The notes under the pieces were generated by a model, which worked only from the letters and a program-made list of their open reading frames with translations, was not told the origin of the DNA and made no database searches. Of a stretch of DNA of 64,000 nucleotides, positions 40,108 through 50,027 are shown piece by piece; position 1 is the stretch's first letter; each line of letters starts with the position of its first letter. Source of the stretch: Methylophilales bacterium 28-44-11. Its GTDB lineage: Bacteria; Pseudomonadota; Gammaproteobacteria; Burkholderiales; Methylophilaceae. Where the stretch lies: contig NCGC01000003.1 of assembly GCA_002281475.1 (NCBI GenBank), forward strand, positions 29,052-93,051, given 5' to 3'. Both the position numbers and the translations under genes were made by a program.

Positions 40108-40824
40108 ATGAAACCGGTTTGTATTTTTAGACATGCTAGAACAGAGGGCGCTGGCTATTTGGGCACCTTTTTGGAGCAAAATGCAATCCCTTGGTGCGAG
40201 GTGCGCATTGATTTGGGCGAAGTGATGCCTCCCAGCGCTACTGCATTTAGTGGTTTAGTGTTTATGGGTGGTCCCATGAGCGTGAACGACGATCTGCCTT
40301 GGATTGGGCATGCTTTGCGGCTGATTAAAGAGGCGGTGGGCAATGATATCCCCGTTCTTGGACATTGTCTTGGAGGCCAATTGATGAGTAAAGCGCTGGG
40401 TGGCATCGTCAGCGCAAACCCTTACAAAGAAATCGGTTGGGGTGAAGTTGAGGTGAGTGAACATCCAGAAGCAAAAAAATGGTTTGGCGAAACCAAAAAA
40501 TTTATGAGCTTTCATTGGCATGGTGAAACATTTACGCTACCGTCTGGTGCAACACATTTACTGGCAAGTGAGCACTGTACTAATCAAGCCTATGCCCTTG
40601 GCAAACATTTAGGCTTTCAGTGCCATATTGAAATGACAGAAGACATGGTCAAAGTGTGGTGCGACACTGGTCGCGGCGAAGTGGAGGCTTCCATCACAAG
40701 CGCAGGGGTACAGTCGTTAGATGAAATTCAACACCAGTTACCACAACGTGTCACCGCACTTAACGCGCTTGCACGCTCGGTTTACACTGTATGGATACAG
40801 GGGCTTAAACACGAGATATGCTAA
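40108..40824 (+). CDS. Class I glutamine amidotransferase family protein
   Basis: A 238-residue GATase1-fold protein. The nucleophile cysteine is in L-G-H-C-L-G-G-Q and the partner His-Glu pair in C-H-I-E-M-T, so the triad looks complete. It resembles stand-alone amidotransferases related to GMP synthase or gamma-glutamyl hydrolysing enzymes; the acceptor is unknown. It follows rluE by eight bases. Confidence 0.8.
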   Translation: MKPVCIFRHARTEGAGYLGTFLEQNAIPWCEVRIDLGEVMPPSATAFSGLVFMGGPMSVNDDLPWIGHALRLIKEAVGNDIPVLGHCLGGQLMSKALGGIVSANPYKEIGWGEVEVSEHPEAKKWFGETKKFMSFHWHGETFTLPSGATHLLASEHCTNQAYALGKHLGFQCHIEMTEDMVKVWCDTGRGEVEASITSAGVQSLDEIQHQLPQRVTALNALARSVYTVWIQGLKHEIC

Positions 40825-40854
40825 AATATCAAAAAATGTAATCGAGAGTGATTT

Positions 40855-41946
40855 ATGTCTGGCAATACCTTTGGTACCTTATTTACCCTCACCTCGTTTG
40901 GTGAATCTCACGGCCCAGCAATTGGTGGAGTAGTCGATGGCTGCCCGCCAGGGTTGGATTTATGCGCCGAAGATTTGCAAATTGATTTAGATCGTAGAAA
41001 ACCCGGTACTTCTCGCCATGTGACGCAACGCAATGAAGCCGATATGGTGGAAATTTTATCAGGCGTGTTTGAAGGCAAAACCACAGGTGCACCCATTGGG
41101 CTTTTGATTCGTAATACCGATCAACGCAGTCAAGATTACAGCAAAATCATGGATACATTCCGTCCTGGTCACGCCGACTATACCTATACACAAAAATATG
41201 GCATTCGTGACTATCGTGGTGGGGGTAGGTCCAGTGCGCGCGAGACAGCTGTTCGTGTGGCAGCGGGAGCAATTGCCAAAAAATGGTTAAAACAAAAGTA
41301 TGGAGTTGAAATCCGTGGCTACTTGAGTCAGTTGGGTGAGATTTCCATTCCTTTTATCAGCTGGGAATGTTTGGATGATCCTGAAAACAAGCTGTTTTCA
41401 CCGAATATGGACATCATGCCAACATTGGAAGCTTATTTGGATAACATTCGTGGCGAGCGCGACTCGGTCGGTGCCAAGCTGACAGTGGTGGCACAACACG
41501 TGCCAGTAGGGCTGGGTGAGCCGATTTTTGATCGACTCGATGCGGAAATTGCTTATGCAATGATGGGCATCAATGCTGTGAAGGGTGTGGAAATTGGGGC
41601 TGGTTTTGCCTCAGTTGCGCAACGTGGTAGCGTGCATTCAGACGAAATGACACCCCAAGGTTTTTCTACCAATCACGCAGGCGGTATGTTAGGTGGTATT
41701 TCTAGTGGACAAGACATTGTGGTGAATGTTGCCTTTAAGCCAACTTCTAGCATTCCACAACAGCGCCATTCTATTGATAAAACTGGTGAGCCAGTCATGA
41801 TGCAAACCACTGGTCGACATGACCCCTGTGTAGGCATACGCGCAACGCCAATTGTAGAAGCGATGTTAGCTTTGGTATTGATTGATCATGCATTACGTCA
41901 TCGCGGCCAGAATGCCGATGTCGTTAGTCATACGCCACTGATTTAA
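40855..41946 (+). CDS. aroC: Chorismate synthase AroC
   Basis: FMN-dependent last enzyme of the shikimate pathway, turning EPSP into chorismate. Signatures G-E-S-H-G-P-A-I-G near residue 17, the [11 protein letters not shown] motif and the R-H-D-P-C motif are intact. Length 363 is normal. AATCGAGAGTGATTT precedes the ATG with a modest GAGAG ribosome site. Confidence 0.97.
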   Translation: MSGNTFGTLFTLTSFGESHGPAIGGVVDGCPPGLDLCAEDLQIDLDRRKPGTSRHVTQRNEADMVEILSGVFEGKTTGAPIGLLIRNTDQRSQDYSKIMDTFRPGHADYTYTQKYGIRDYRGGGRSSARETAVRVAAGAIAKKWLKQKYGVEIRGYLSQLGEISIPFISWECLDDPENKLFSPNMDIMPTLEAYLDNIRGERDSVGAKLTVVAQHVPVGLGEPIFDRLDAEIAYAMMGINAVKGVEIGAGFASVAQRGSVHSDEMTPQGFSTNHAGGMLGGISSGQDIVVNVAFKPTSSIPQQRHSIDKTGEPVMMQTTGRHDPCVGIRATPIVEAMLALVLIDHALRHRGQNADVVSHTPLI

Positions 41947-41970
41947 AGCACTTAGCCGCGTTGTGTTGTT

Positions 41971-43143
41971 TTGAGTCATATCCTCCACTTTAATCTTTCC
42001 CGTTTTTATTTCATCTACTATTTCTTCGTAGGCGCATTTGTCCCCTATTGGGGCTTGTATTTGCAGTCTGAACAATTCTCGGCAGCAGATATTGGCATCC
42101 TCATGTCGATATTTCAAATCAGCCGTATTTTTGCGCCCAACTTTTGGGGATGGTTAGCCGACCATACCAAAAAGCGAGTGGTGTGGATTAAGCTCACGGC
42201 ATTGCTAGGCCTGCTTGGTTTTGTGGCTGTTTTTTGGGCACATGGATTTTGGTGGTTATTTTTTGTCATGGCCGCACTTAGTCTATTTACTAGCTCGACG
42301 TTACCACTCTCAGAGTCACTAGTACTTGCACATTTAGCTACAACCAACGGACACTACAGCCGCATTAGAATGTGGGGCTCGCTCGGGTTTATCGTGGCAG
42401 CATTGATGCTTGGTTTTTTAATCGATGCATATGGTATTCAAAGCTTGTTATGGTTTTTATTGGCTGTGCAAGTTGTGCTTTATGCTTTGACCTTTAAGTT
42501 GCCAGAAGCCGTCATTGCACCCCATACCCATGATCAATTTTCTATATGGCAAATCGTCAAACAGCCACCAGTGATTGCATTATTAATTGGATGTTCATTA
42601 ATGGTGACTGCCCACGGCGTGTTGTATAACTTTTATTCGATCTATTTGGCCGAGCATGGCTATAGCAAGACTATGATTGGAGGTTTGTGGGCGATAGGGG
42701 TTGTCTGCGAAATTGGTGTCTTTATGCTCATGCCTAAAATCATGTCACGTTTTACACTCAAAACGATATTGTTGATTAGCCTTTCACTTGCGGTATTGCG
42801 CTTTAGTATGATTGGGCTCACACCAGATCATGTGTATTTATTAGTGTTAGCACAATGTTTGCATGCATTTACATTTGGTAGTTTTCATGCCGCTTCTGTG
42901 GAAGTCATCACCCAGTTTTTTAACGGACGGCATCAAGCCAAGGGCCAAGCTATTTATAATAGTGTCGCGTATGGAGTCGGCGGCACTATTGGTGGATTGG
43001 CTGGTGGGTTTGCCTTGCAATATTTAGGTGGGCAGTATACCTTTATGCTTGCTGCTGCGTTTCCATTGATAGGGTTTATGGTCATTGCATTTGGCTTAAC
43101 ACTGTTAAAACCGTTCGCATCGAAGGGAATGTTTAGTGATTAA
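41971..43143 (+). CDS. MFS transporter (HcaT/LacY-like family)
   Basis: A 390-residue, roughly twelve-span permease like the 3-phenylpropionate transporter HcaT and LacY relatives. The start S-H-I-L-x-F-x-L-S-R-F-Y-F-I-Y-Y-F-F-V-G-A-F-V-P-Y-W is diagnostic. The only plausible start is the TTG at 41971 (an in-frame TAG lies at 41953), and no clear ribosome site precedes it. Substrate unknown. It overlaps the next gene by eight bases. Confidence 0.8.
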   Translation: MSHILHFNLSRFYFIYYFFVGAFVPYWGLYLQSEQFSAADIGILMSIFQISRIFAPNFWGWLADHTKKRVVWIKLTALLGLLGFVAVFWAHGFWWLFFVMAALSLFTSSTLPLSESLVLAHLATTNGHYSRIRMWGSLGFIVAALMLGFLIDAYGIQSLLWFLLAVQVVLYALTFKLPEAVIAPHTHDQFSIWQIVKQPPVIALLIGCSLMVTAHGVLYNFYSIYLAEHGYSKTMIGGLWAIGVVCEIGVFMLMPKIMSRFTLKTILLISLSLAVLRFSMIGLTPDHVYLLVLAQCLHAFTFGSFHAASVEVITQFFNGRHQAKGQAIYNSVAYGVGGTIGGLAGGFALQYLGGQYTFMLAAAFPLIGFMVIAFGLTLLKPFASKGMFSD

Positions 43144-43792
43144 CGTAAAGTTAGTAAAAGCGGTACTCTTGTTCGCATTGGTCTGGGTCATGAGTGCGCA
43201 AGCTGATACCCAAGTAAATGTAGTGGGTTTGTTTAGTGGCAAAGCGTTGGTCACCATTAATGGCGGTGCGCCGCAAACGTTATCTGTTGGACAAACAAAA
43301 AATGGTGTGAAGTTGGTATCTGCAGATAGTCAGCAAGCAACTTTGATGATTGAGGGTAAAACCAAAGTACTGGGAATGGGGCAAGGCGTATCTGCAGGTG
43401 GTGGAGCGGAATCAACTCAAAACCAACCTCTGAACTTATATGCAGATTCGGCTGGACATTTTTTTGGTAATTTAACTGTAAATGGGGCTAGCTTAAAGTA
43501 TGTGGTGGATACTGGTGCGACCGCGGTTGCTTTTAATAGCGCAGACGCAAAGCGTGCGAATATCGATTACTTAAAAGGTGAGAAGAGTGTCGCTTCCACT
43601 GCAAATGGTCAAGTCGTTGCCTACAGAGTCAAAATAAATACCCTTAGGATCGGATCAATTGTCTTAAACAATGTGGATGCGGCCGTGATTGAAGGGGGGT
43701 TTCCTGAGGTTGTTTTGTTAGGGATGACAGCATTGAATCGTTTGGAAATGAAGCGAGACAATACGGTGATGACGCTTACAAAAAAATATTAA
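43136..43792 (+). CDS. Periplasmic retropepsin-like aspartic protease (TIGR02281-type)
   Basis: A 218-residue protein with a signal peptide (residues 1-23) and a single-domain clan AA protease with the active-site triplet V-V-D-T-G-A-T (D125), S-T-A-N-G-Q flap region and L-L-G-M-T-A-L-N motif. A basic N-terminal domain (about 25-85) precedes it. It starts at a GTG within the end of the MFS gene, so the two are coupled. Substrate unknown. Confidence 0.82.
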   Translation: MINVKLVKAVLLFALVWVMSAQADTQVNVVGLFSGKALVTINGGAPQTLSVGQTKNGVKLVSADSQQATLMIEGKTKVLGMGQGVSAGGGAESTQNQPLNLYADSAGHFFGNLTVNGASLKYVVDTGATAVAFNSADAKRANIDYLKGEKSVASTANGQVVAYRVKINTLRIGSIVLNNVDAAVIEGGFPEVVLLGMTALNRLEMKRDNTVMTLTKKY

Positions 43793-43816
43793 GACAAAAT
43801 ATAGTAATAAGTAGCG

Positions 43817-43843
43817 AAAAAAAACGGGCATTAGCCCGTTTTT
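43817..43843. terminator. Bidirectional terminator between protease gene and folE2
   Basis: AAAACGGGC-ATTA-GCCCGTTTT with flanking A- and T-runs, between convergent genes. Confidence 0.9.
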
Positions 43844-43864
43844 ATTGTCTGTTATATCAACACG

Positions 43865-44686
43865 TTATTTAACCCGTTTGTCACGTTCAATTAATGCGTA
43901 TGCTGAGTGGTTATGAATAGACTCAAAGTTTTCAGATTCCACTACATATTTATCAATACGTTTTTCAGCGTTCAATTGTGCTGCCACATCGCGTACCATA
44001 TCTTCCACAAATTTAGGATTGTCATAAGCACGCTCAGTCACAAATTTTTCATCTGGACGTTTAAGCAAACCATACAATTCGCATGATGCTTGTTTTTCGA
44101 CTAATTCAATCATATCTTCTAACCACATAAAGTCATTAAGTAGCGCGGTGATGGTGACATGTGAACGTTGATTATGCGCACCGTAATCCGATATTTTTTT
44201 ACTACAAGGGCATAAGCTGGTAACGGGTACCAACACTTTAACCGTAATATCAAATTCACCGTTTTTAATTTCACCGATAAAGGTGACATCGTAATCTAAT
44301 AAACTTTTTACACCAGAAATAGGTGCAGATTTATTGATAAAGTAAGGGAAGCGCATCTCGACATAGCCAGACTCCGCTTCGAGACGTTTTACCATCTCAC
44401 GTAAAATGGTTTCAAACGATTCAATTGAAATCGCATGCTCATTCATGTTGAGAATTTCAACAAATCGAGACATGTGCGTACCTTTAAAGTTATGTGGCAA
44501 ATGCACATACATATCAAACACAGCGACAGTGGCTTGCTCGCCACCCGATTTGTCTTTGACCACCACCGGATGGCGAATTGATTTAATGCCAACTTTGTTG
44601 ATGTCAAGATGACGAACATCGGGTGTATTTTGTACGTCTTCAATACCCTGTAATGTAGGTAGATTCATGGTGTGGGTAATCTCCAA
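43865..44686 (-). CDS. folE2: GTP cyclohydrolase FolE2 (type IB)
   Basis: Metal-flexible GTP cyclohydrolase, first step to folate and other pterins, unrelated in sequence to FolE. The 273-residue protein has the metal and substrate motifs S-L-C-P-C-S-K and G-A-H-N-Q-R-S-H and the conserved [12 protein letters not shown]. It stands alone with a 164-base upstream gap in which I found no recognisable Zur site. Confidence 0.94.
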   Translation of the reverse strand: MEITHTMNLPTLQGIEDVQNTPDVRHLDINKVGIKSIRHPVVVKDKSGGEQATVAVFDMYVHLPHNFKGTHMSRFVEILNMNEHAISIESFETILREMVKRLEAESGYVEMRFPYFINKSAPISGVKSLLDYDVTFIGEIKNGEFDITVKVLVPVTSLCPCSKKISDYGAHNQRSHVTITALLNDFMWLEDMIELVEKQASCELYGLLKRPDEKFVTERAYDNPKFVEDMVRDVAAQLNAEKRIDKYVVESENFESIHNHSAYALIERDKRVK

Positions 44687-44850
44687 ATGCGGTTGGCGTA
44701 AATCAACAACGAAAAGTAAAATAACTCGTTAAAGCAATGGCGTCAACTGATTGTATAAGTCTTAATATTATTGAATGAAAATGGTTACAAGAGAAATATT
44801 GAGACAAAACATCAAATCTCAATACTCTAAAGCGCAAATATTTAACGTGC

Positions 44851-46704
44851 TTAATGATTAAGCAGTGCTAGCCTCGTTCGAATTGCCTTAATAATACCTT
44901 CAGCATTGAGACCGCACTCAGCTAGCATAGTTTCATGCACGCCATGTTCAATGAAAGTGTCAGGTAAACCTAGGCAAAGTGTTGGACATTGTAGGGCTAA
45001 TGCCTGTAACGCTTCCATTACTGCGGTACCAGCGCCCCCCATTAATGCGTTTTCTTCAACAGTCACAATTAAATCATGCTGATTGGCCATTTGCGCCAAC
45101 AGTGAGGTATCTAAAGGCTTAATAAAACGCATATTCACCACAGTTGCATTTAAGCTTTCTGCTGCTGCAAGGCTTGGAGTAAGCATGCTACCAAACGATA
45201 AGATTGCAATCTTTTTTCCTTTACGTTTGATTTCTGCCTGACCAATAGGTAATGAGGTCAACGTACTATCAATTGGAGCTCCAGTGCCGGTACCCCTAGG
45301 ATATCGCACTGCAGCAATACCTGGATAATGGTAGCCGGTTGTAAGCATTTGCCTGCACTCATTTTCATCACTAGGTGCCATGATGACAATGTTGGGAATA
45401 CAACGCAAGAAACTCAAGTCAAAACTTCCTGCATGCGTCGGGCCATCTGCACCCACCAACCCAGCACGATCAATGGCAAGTAACACATCGAGTTTTTGAA
45501 TGGCGATGTCATGAATCAGTTGGTCGTATGCGCGTTGCAGAAACGTTGAGTAAATAGCCACTACTGGCTTTAAACCGTCACATGCGATTCCAGCAGCAAA
45601 GGTGAGGGCGTGTTGCTCTGCAATGCCTACGTCAAAATAGCGATTCGGATACTTTTCTGCAAACGCATTTAAACCTGATCCATCACACATGGCGGGGGTG
45701 ATGCCAATCAATTTTTGGTCATGATCTGCCATGTCTACAAGCCACTCGCCAAACACTTGGGTATAGGTTTTTTGTGCAGCACTTGCATGAGGTACGCCAT
45801 TACACGGGTCAAATTTACTGACACCGTGGTACTTATTGGGATTGTCTTCTGCGGGTAAAAATCCTTTACCTTTTTGTGTGACGATATGCAAAAATTGCAT
45901 GCCTTTTAGTTCGCGAATATTGCCTAGCGTATCCAATAGGGCAGGCAAATCATGCCCATCGATTGGGCCAATATAATTAAAGCCAAACTCTTCAAATAGG
46001 GTGCCTGGTGTCACCATACCTTTGGCATGTTCCTCGGCGCGTTTAGCAAACTCTTTGACAGGGGGCACGATGTCCAGCATTTTTTTTCCGCTTTGGCGGA
46101 CGCTATCGTAAAAGCGACCCGAGAGTAATCTTGCTAAATAGTTATTGAGTGCGCCCACATTGTTGGAGATGCTCATGTCGTTGTCATTTAGTATCACCAA
46201 CAAATTAGCATCCATATCGCCCGCATTATTTAGTGCTTCAAATGCCATGCCTGCTGTCATGGCACCATCACCAATAATGGCTACACTACGGCGGTCTGAG
46301 CCCGCTTCACGGGCGGCAATCGCCATGCCTAATGCTGCTGATATAGAAGTGCTAGAGTGACCCGTACCAAACGTATCGTAAATACTTTCACTACGTCTAG
46401 GAAACCCGGCAATACCGCTTGGTTTTCGTAAATTCTCCATTGCCTCACGGCGTCCAGTCAAGATTTTGTGCGGATAAGTTTGATGGCCCACATCCCAAAC
46501 TAAGCGGTCTTCTGGTGTATTGAATATGTAATGTAAAGCAATGGTCAACTCAACCACCCCTAAATTAGAGGCTAAATGGCCACCTGTTCTCGCCACACTC
46601 TCCACTAAAAAGGTGCGCAGCTCAGCCGCAAGCGCTGGTAGCTGTTGGCGTTCCAATTTTTTGAGGTCTTGTGGTGAGTCAATGAGGGCAAGAAGAGAAG
46701 ACAT
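44851..46704 (-). CDS. dxs: 1-deoxy-D-xylulose-5-phosphate synthase Dxs
   Basis: Thiamine-diphosphate enzyme at the head of the MEP isoprenoid pathway; its product also feeds pyridoxal phosphate synthesis (pdxA, this window). H-L-A-S-N-L-G-V near residue 43, the ThDP motif [18 protein letters not shown] and the R-Y-P-R-G segment are intact. Length 617 normal. Third gene of xseB-ispA-dxs. Confidence 0.97.
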   Translation of the reverse strand: MSSLLALIDSPQDLKKLERQQLPALAAELRTFLVESVARTGGHLASNLGVVELTIALHYIFNTPEDRLVWDVGHQTYPHKILTGRREAMENLRKPSGIAGFPRRSESIYDTFGTGHSSTSISAALGMAIAAREAGSDRRSVAIIGDGAMTAGMAFEALNNAGDMDANLLVILNDNDMSISNNVGALNNYLARLLSGRFYDSVRQSGKKMLDIVPPVKEFAKRAEEHAKGMVTPGTLFEEFGFNYIGPIDGHDLPALLDTLGNIRELKGMQFLHIVTQKGKGFLPAEDNPNKYHGVSKFDPCNGVPHASAAQKTYTQVFGEWLVDMADHDQKLIGITPAMCDGSGLNAFAEKYPNRYFDVGIAEQHALTFAAGIACDGLKPVVAIYSTFLQRAYDQLIHDIAIQKLDVLLAIDRAGLVGADGPTHAGSFDLSFLRCIPNIVIMAPSDENECRQMLTTGYHYPGIAAVRYPRGTGTGAPIDSTLTSLPIGQAEIKRKGKKIAILSFGSMLTPSLAAAESLNATVVNMRFIKPLDTSLLAQMANQHDLIVTVEENALMGGAGTAVMEALQALALQCPTLCLGLPDTFIEHGVHETMLAECGLNAEGIIKAIRTRLALLNH

Positions 46705-46715
46705 GTGGTGGATGC

Positions 46716-47633
46716 TTAAAATTGTCGTTGTGTAATAAAGTTTGCTAAGCCTCTCAGCATATCGGCTTCTTGTTTGTAATCGTCTAATGAGGCTAATGCT
46801 TGTTGATAAAGCGATTGAGCCAACGATTTTGCAGTTGCTAAACCCAGCAATGTTACATAAGTAGATTTGTCTTGCTCGGCATCTTTACCAGCAGTTTTTC
46901 CTAAGGTGGCCGTGTCTGCTTCTGCATCCAAAATATCGTCGACTACCTGAAATGCAAGCCCAATCGCCTTTGCAAAACTCTCGACAGCCTCCAGCTTTTT
47001 AGTGTCGGTATCTTGCGCTGTATAAGCACCCATCATGGCGGCAGCATGCATCAATGCACCCGTTTTTAGGGCATGCATCTGTGCAAGTTGCCCTTGTGAC
47101 AGCAAAATACCTGTACTTTCTAAGTCTATGGATTGGCCACCGGCCATACCACGAGAGCCAGTGGCAAACGCTAAACAATGCAATATTTTTACTTTTTGTG
47201 GGGCGCCGATGGCGCATTGCTCACTAGATGCCAATTCAAACGCCAAGCTTTGCAAAGCATCACCAGCTAGCAATGCCGTTGCATCTCCAAACTGTTTGTG
47301 CGTGGATGTTTTTCCTCGACGCAAATCGTCATCATCCATACATGGCATGTCGTCATGAACAAGAGAAAACGCATGAATTAGCTCTACGGCAGCTGCGGAC
47401 AAGTCTACCTCAACTACATTTGCACCACAAAACTCGCCAGCAGCATAGGCTAACAATGCACGCACGCGTTTGCCACCACCAAGCACTGCATAACGCATCG
47501 CTTGGTGCAGTGTTTCTGGGGTTTCTGTAGATGCTGGCATAGCCTCATTCAGCACTTGTTCAATGCGTGATTGCATTGCATGCGTCCACTGCGCAAACTG
47601 CAAAGGTGGATGGCGCATTTCTTGGCTATTCAT
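46716..47633 (-). CDS. ispA: Farnesyl diphosphate synthase IspA
   Basis: Prenyltransferase extending to C15 farnesyl diphosphate. The first aspartate-rich motif is [16 protein letters not shown] and the second F-Q-V-V-D-D-I-L-D. The start overlaps the xseB stop by eight bases; dxs follows after eleven. Length 305. Confidence 0.95.
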   Translation of the reverse strand: MNSQEMRHPPLQFAQWTHAMQSRIEQVLNEAMPASTETPETLHQAMRYAVLGGGKRVRALLAYAAGEFCGANVVEVDLSAAAVELIHAFSLVHDDMPCMDDDDLRRGKTSTHKQFGDATALLAGDALQSLAFELASSEQCAIGAPQKVKILHCLAFATGSRGMAGGQSIDLESTGILLSQGQLAQMHALKTGALMHAAAMMGAYTAQDTDTKKLEAVESFAKAIGLAFQVVDDILDAEADTATLGKTAGKDAEQDKSTYVTLLGLATAKSLAQSLYQQALASLDDYKQEADMLRGLANFITQRQF

Positions 47634-47859
47634 TGACTGCGTTGTAGGCGACTAAGGTGTTTGCTTCGGTCAAAATGCGGACTTGTTGCTCAGCCTGTGT
47701 AAGGGATTGTTGACATTGCTTGAGTAACTCAGTGCCACGTTGATACGCTGCAAGCGACTGTTCTAAAGGTAATTGGCTCGACTCTAATTGGGCGATAATA
47801 GCCTCCAGCTCTGCAATGGCTGATTCATAGTGAGGGAATGCGGTGGTATTGGTGGTCAT
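47626..47859 (-). CDS. xseB: Exodeoxyribonuclease VII small subunit XseB
   Basis: A 77-residue helical subunit of exonuclease VII. Motif Y-E-x-A-I-A-E-L-E-A-I-I-x-x-L-E-S-x-x-L-P-L-E-Q is the family core. xseB-ispA-dxs order is widely conserved. xseA is not in the window. Confidence 0.93.
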   Translation of the reverse strand: MTTNTTAFPHYESAIAELEAIIAQLESSQLPLEQSLAAYQRGTELLKQCQQSLTQAEQQVRILTEANTLVAYNAVNE

Positions 47860-47950
47860 GAGTTACTTAGCAGTGTCTTTAGCGACTAATTTGCTAAGAT
47901 TTTAACAAAACTCCACGGGGTTTAGGCGTTTATCACAGCATAAAGTTGTT

Positions 47951-48601
47951 TTAAGGCAAAATCTGTATCAAAAACTGTCGAATATCTTCAATTTCATGCG
48001 CATGTACTGAATGTGCCATCGGATAAGTATGCCACTCAACCTCATACCCTGCATCGATAAGCACTTGATGCGATAGCTGTGCTGTCTCTAAATGTATCAC
48101 TTCATCTGCATCACCATGCGCCATGAAAATAGGTATGGAATGGTTGGCCTGATGTTTTTCTGTAGCTAATGCCTGTTGTAAAGGTAGATAAGTGGATAAT
48201 GCAATGACCCCTGCTAAAGTTTCAGGATATCTAAGCACAGTATGCAGCGCCATTGCTCCACCTTGAGAAAAGCCTGCAAGCGCTATGCGGTTGGCTGGGA
48301 CGCCTGAATCAATTGCCTCTGAAATGAGATGGTGAATTTCAAGCTGTGTTGCTTGAATGCCGGCTGCATCTTGCGGAGTACCAGATGCTAGGCCATATAA
48401 GTCATACCATGCGCGCATTTCGTAGCCATTGTTCATGGTGATTTTCTTGTAGGGCGCGTGGGGCAACACAAAACGAATATTCGGCAGGTTCAACATTTCT
48501 ACCAGTGACTCAAAGTCATGGCCATCCGCGCCTAAGCCATGCAACCAGATCACGCAAGCGGTAACTTCTTTAGTGGTATTTACAGCAATTAAATCGAGCA
48601 T
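47951..48601 (-). CDS. Carboxylesterase (phospholipase/carboxylesterase family)
   Basis: A 216-residue alpha/beta hydrolase of the EstB/acyl-protein-thioesterase type. L-H-G-L-G-A-D-G-H-D near residue 21, nucleophile in G-F-S-Q-G-G, aspartate in A-H-G-D-A-D-E-V and histidine in A-H-S-V-H give a full triad. Physiological substrate unknown. It stands between xseB and the pilin gene on the same strand. Confidence 0.88.
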   Translation of the reverse strand: MLDLIAVNTTKEVTACVIWLHGLGADGHDFESLVEMLNLPNIRFVLPHAPYKKITMNNGYEMRAWYDLYGLASGTPQDAAGIQATQLEIHHLISEAIDSGVPANRIALAGFSQGGAMALHTVLRYPETLAGVIALSTYLPLQQALATEKHQANHSIPIFMAHGDADEVIHLETAQLSHQVLIDAGYEVEWHTYPMAHSVHAHEIEDIRQFLIQILP

Positions 48602-48727
48602 TGGCGTGGTTTGTTAAAACATTAACTATTGTATCTTCGGTTGTTGTCTCGTAAAGCGAATAACACCAATAAATTATGCGTTACTGACTTTAAATATTTA
48701 TCAAAGCTACTTATAAAGCTCTTTTGA

Positions 48728-49582
48728 TTAGCTGCATGCTTTGGGTTTATATTTCGAATCAATAGAAGGTGCAGTGCATTGCCATCTATCCGTTAAACTG
48801 GATTTTTGCAATGTTATTGATTCATTGTTAACAGATGTTGGCGCATTAATAATTTCACAAGTTATAACTGTGTTCGTTACTGAAATATTACAATTTGCAG
48901 TAGTGGCAGCTAATTCAATATCTGATGGAGTGGTAATGTTTTCGTCATTATTACGTTTAAGCTCAAATGCTACTTTTCCGCCTGCTATTTCTGCCAAGCC
49001 AGCGGTAACCTTTGCTCTTGCTTGGTAGTCGGAATAAGCTGGGATGGCAATTGCTGCAAGTATCCCAATAATTGCTACCACAATCATCAGTTCAATTAAA
49101 GTAAAGCCTCGATAAAATTTAGGTGTTTTCATAATACTTAGATCCTTATGTGGGAATCTTATTTGATAAATATTTTTTACTTGCTTAGGTTTGTATTTCA
49201 CATCTGCAGCACCACCAGCAGCTACACAGTCCCACGCACCTGTAATGGCATCACGACGAACTGAAATGGTACCACCATTAACTTGTGTTGGAGCTTGGCG
49301 AATAGTGCATTGAAGTTGGGTAGTACCGATGATTTGCATATCGCAATTTGCAGTTTGTGCAGGTGCATTGATGTTTGCTAGAGTAACAGCTGCATTGCCA
49401 TCATTCAACCATAATTCGAATGCGGTTTTGTAACCTGCAACTTCGGCTAGGCCTGCAGTTACTTTTGATTTTGCTTGATAATCAGAATAAGCTGGGATTG
49501 CAATCGCAGCTAAAATACCAATAATTGCAACAACGATCATTAACTCGATTAACGTAAAGCCTTTTTGTACTTGTTTTTTCAT
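48728..49582 (-). CDS. Two type IV pilins in one open frame
   Basis: An uninterrupted 284-codon frame encodes two full pilins. The first (49582 to about 49181) has leader K-K-Q-V-Q-K-G cut before F-T-L-I-E and runs to K-Y-K-P-K-Q134. The second begins at an internal ATG (49132) with its own leader M-K-T-P-K-F-Y-R-G before F-T-L-I-E and ends [13 protein letters not shown] lies ten bases before the internal ATG, so separate initiation is likely. The second pilin has four cysteines; the first has three and lacks the terminal one, and no stop separates the two. The N-terminal halves match in protein but differ at many synonymous sites, so the duplication is old. A one-base shift near codon 134 would restore a cysteine and end at the TAA just before AAGGA. 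Alternatives are a true fusion or a sequence error. Confidence 0.85.
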   Translation of the reverse strand: MKKQVQKGFTLIELMIVVAIIGILAAIAIPAYSDYQAKSKVTAGLAEVAGYKTAFELWLNDGNAAVTLANINAPAQTANCDMQIIGTTQLQCTIRQAPTQVNGGTISVRRDAITGAWDCVAAGGAADVKYKPKQVKNIYQIRFPHKDLSIMKTPKFYRGFTLIELMIVVAIIGILAAIAIPAYSDYQARAKVTAGLAEIAGGKVAFELKRNNDENITTPSDIELAATTANCNISVTNTVITCEIINAPTSVNNESITLQKSSLTDRWQCTAPSIDSKYKPKACS

Positions 49583-49658
49583 GTTAGTTTCCTTTAAATA
49601 ATTAAGTGTTACTGCATATACACTGTAATGATGATGTAATCAGTGTTGATAAGCTATT

Positions 49659-49674
49659 AGCAATGCCTGTGCCA
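49659..49674 (-). promoter_or_regulatory. Sigma-54 promoter of the pilin gene
   Basis: Read on the minus strand, TGGCACAGGCATTGCT matches the -24/-12 consensus, with GG and GC exactly ten bases apart. Transcription would begin near 49648, about 65 bases before the ATG, which itself has AAAGGAAAC upstream. Pilin genes in this class are commonly RpoN/PilR dependent. Confidence 0.85.
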
Positions 49675-49884
49675 ACTTTTTAAAACGTGTTTAACACTAT
49701 GTTTTATATATTAAAAATCAAATGAAAGTGAAGTTTTTTAGCATATAGTTGAATTTTTAAATGCTTGAATAGCGACAAAAATTGCCTTCTATTCTCATTT
49801 TTGTTGACAAAAAATGTCACTTTCAAGCATGTATGTCACTCAATTTTTACCATTACTTATTGAATTTTCTCTAATGAATCTTCA

Positions 49885-49934
49885 TTAATTGAAATAAAAA
49901 AGACCGCAGTTGCGGTCTTTTTTATTTCAATTAA
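49885..49934. terminator. Terminator with perfect 24-base arms
   Basis: Left arm 49885-49908 and right arm 49911-49934 are exact reverse complements around GT. The GC core is followed by a T-run on both strands. Much longer than a usual intrinsic terminator stem. Confidence 0.85.
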
Positions 49935-50027
49935 CGATTATGCATTACCAGAATTTCCACCATGGTTTTGCTGCAGGTGAGCTGGTGTTGACATTATTGG
50001 TTGAAGTTTTGCCAGTCGCCTGGCCGG

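Larger units (their letters stand above)
49583..50027. other. Gene-less stretch with pilin leader and long-palindrome terminator
   Basis: 445 bases between the MxaD-like gene and the pilin gene. Besides the sigma-54 promoter it is AT-rich and holds a perfect inverted repeat with 24-base arms (49885-49908 and 49911-49934), whose core GACCGCA / TGCGGTC is flanked by A- and T-runs: a terminator for the minus-strand MxaD-like transcript. The part next to the MxaD-like stop (49945-50027) keeps an open frame in another phase (see findings). Confidence 0.75.

Noticed and set aside
44687-44850. Zur site before folE2
   Set aside because: No palindrome resembling the Zur consensus was found in the gap.
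49133-49582. Double pilin as an assembly duplication
   Set aside because: The two units differ at many synonymous positions and in their C-terminal halves.
48728-49582. Double pilin as a polyprotein cut twice by prepilin peptidase
   Set aside because: After the first span the second leader would lie in the periplasm, whereas the peptidase acts on the cytoplasmic side.
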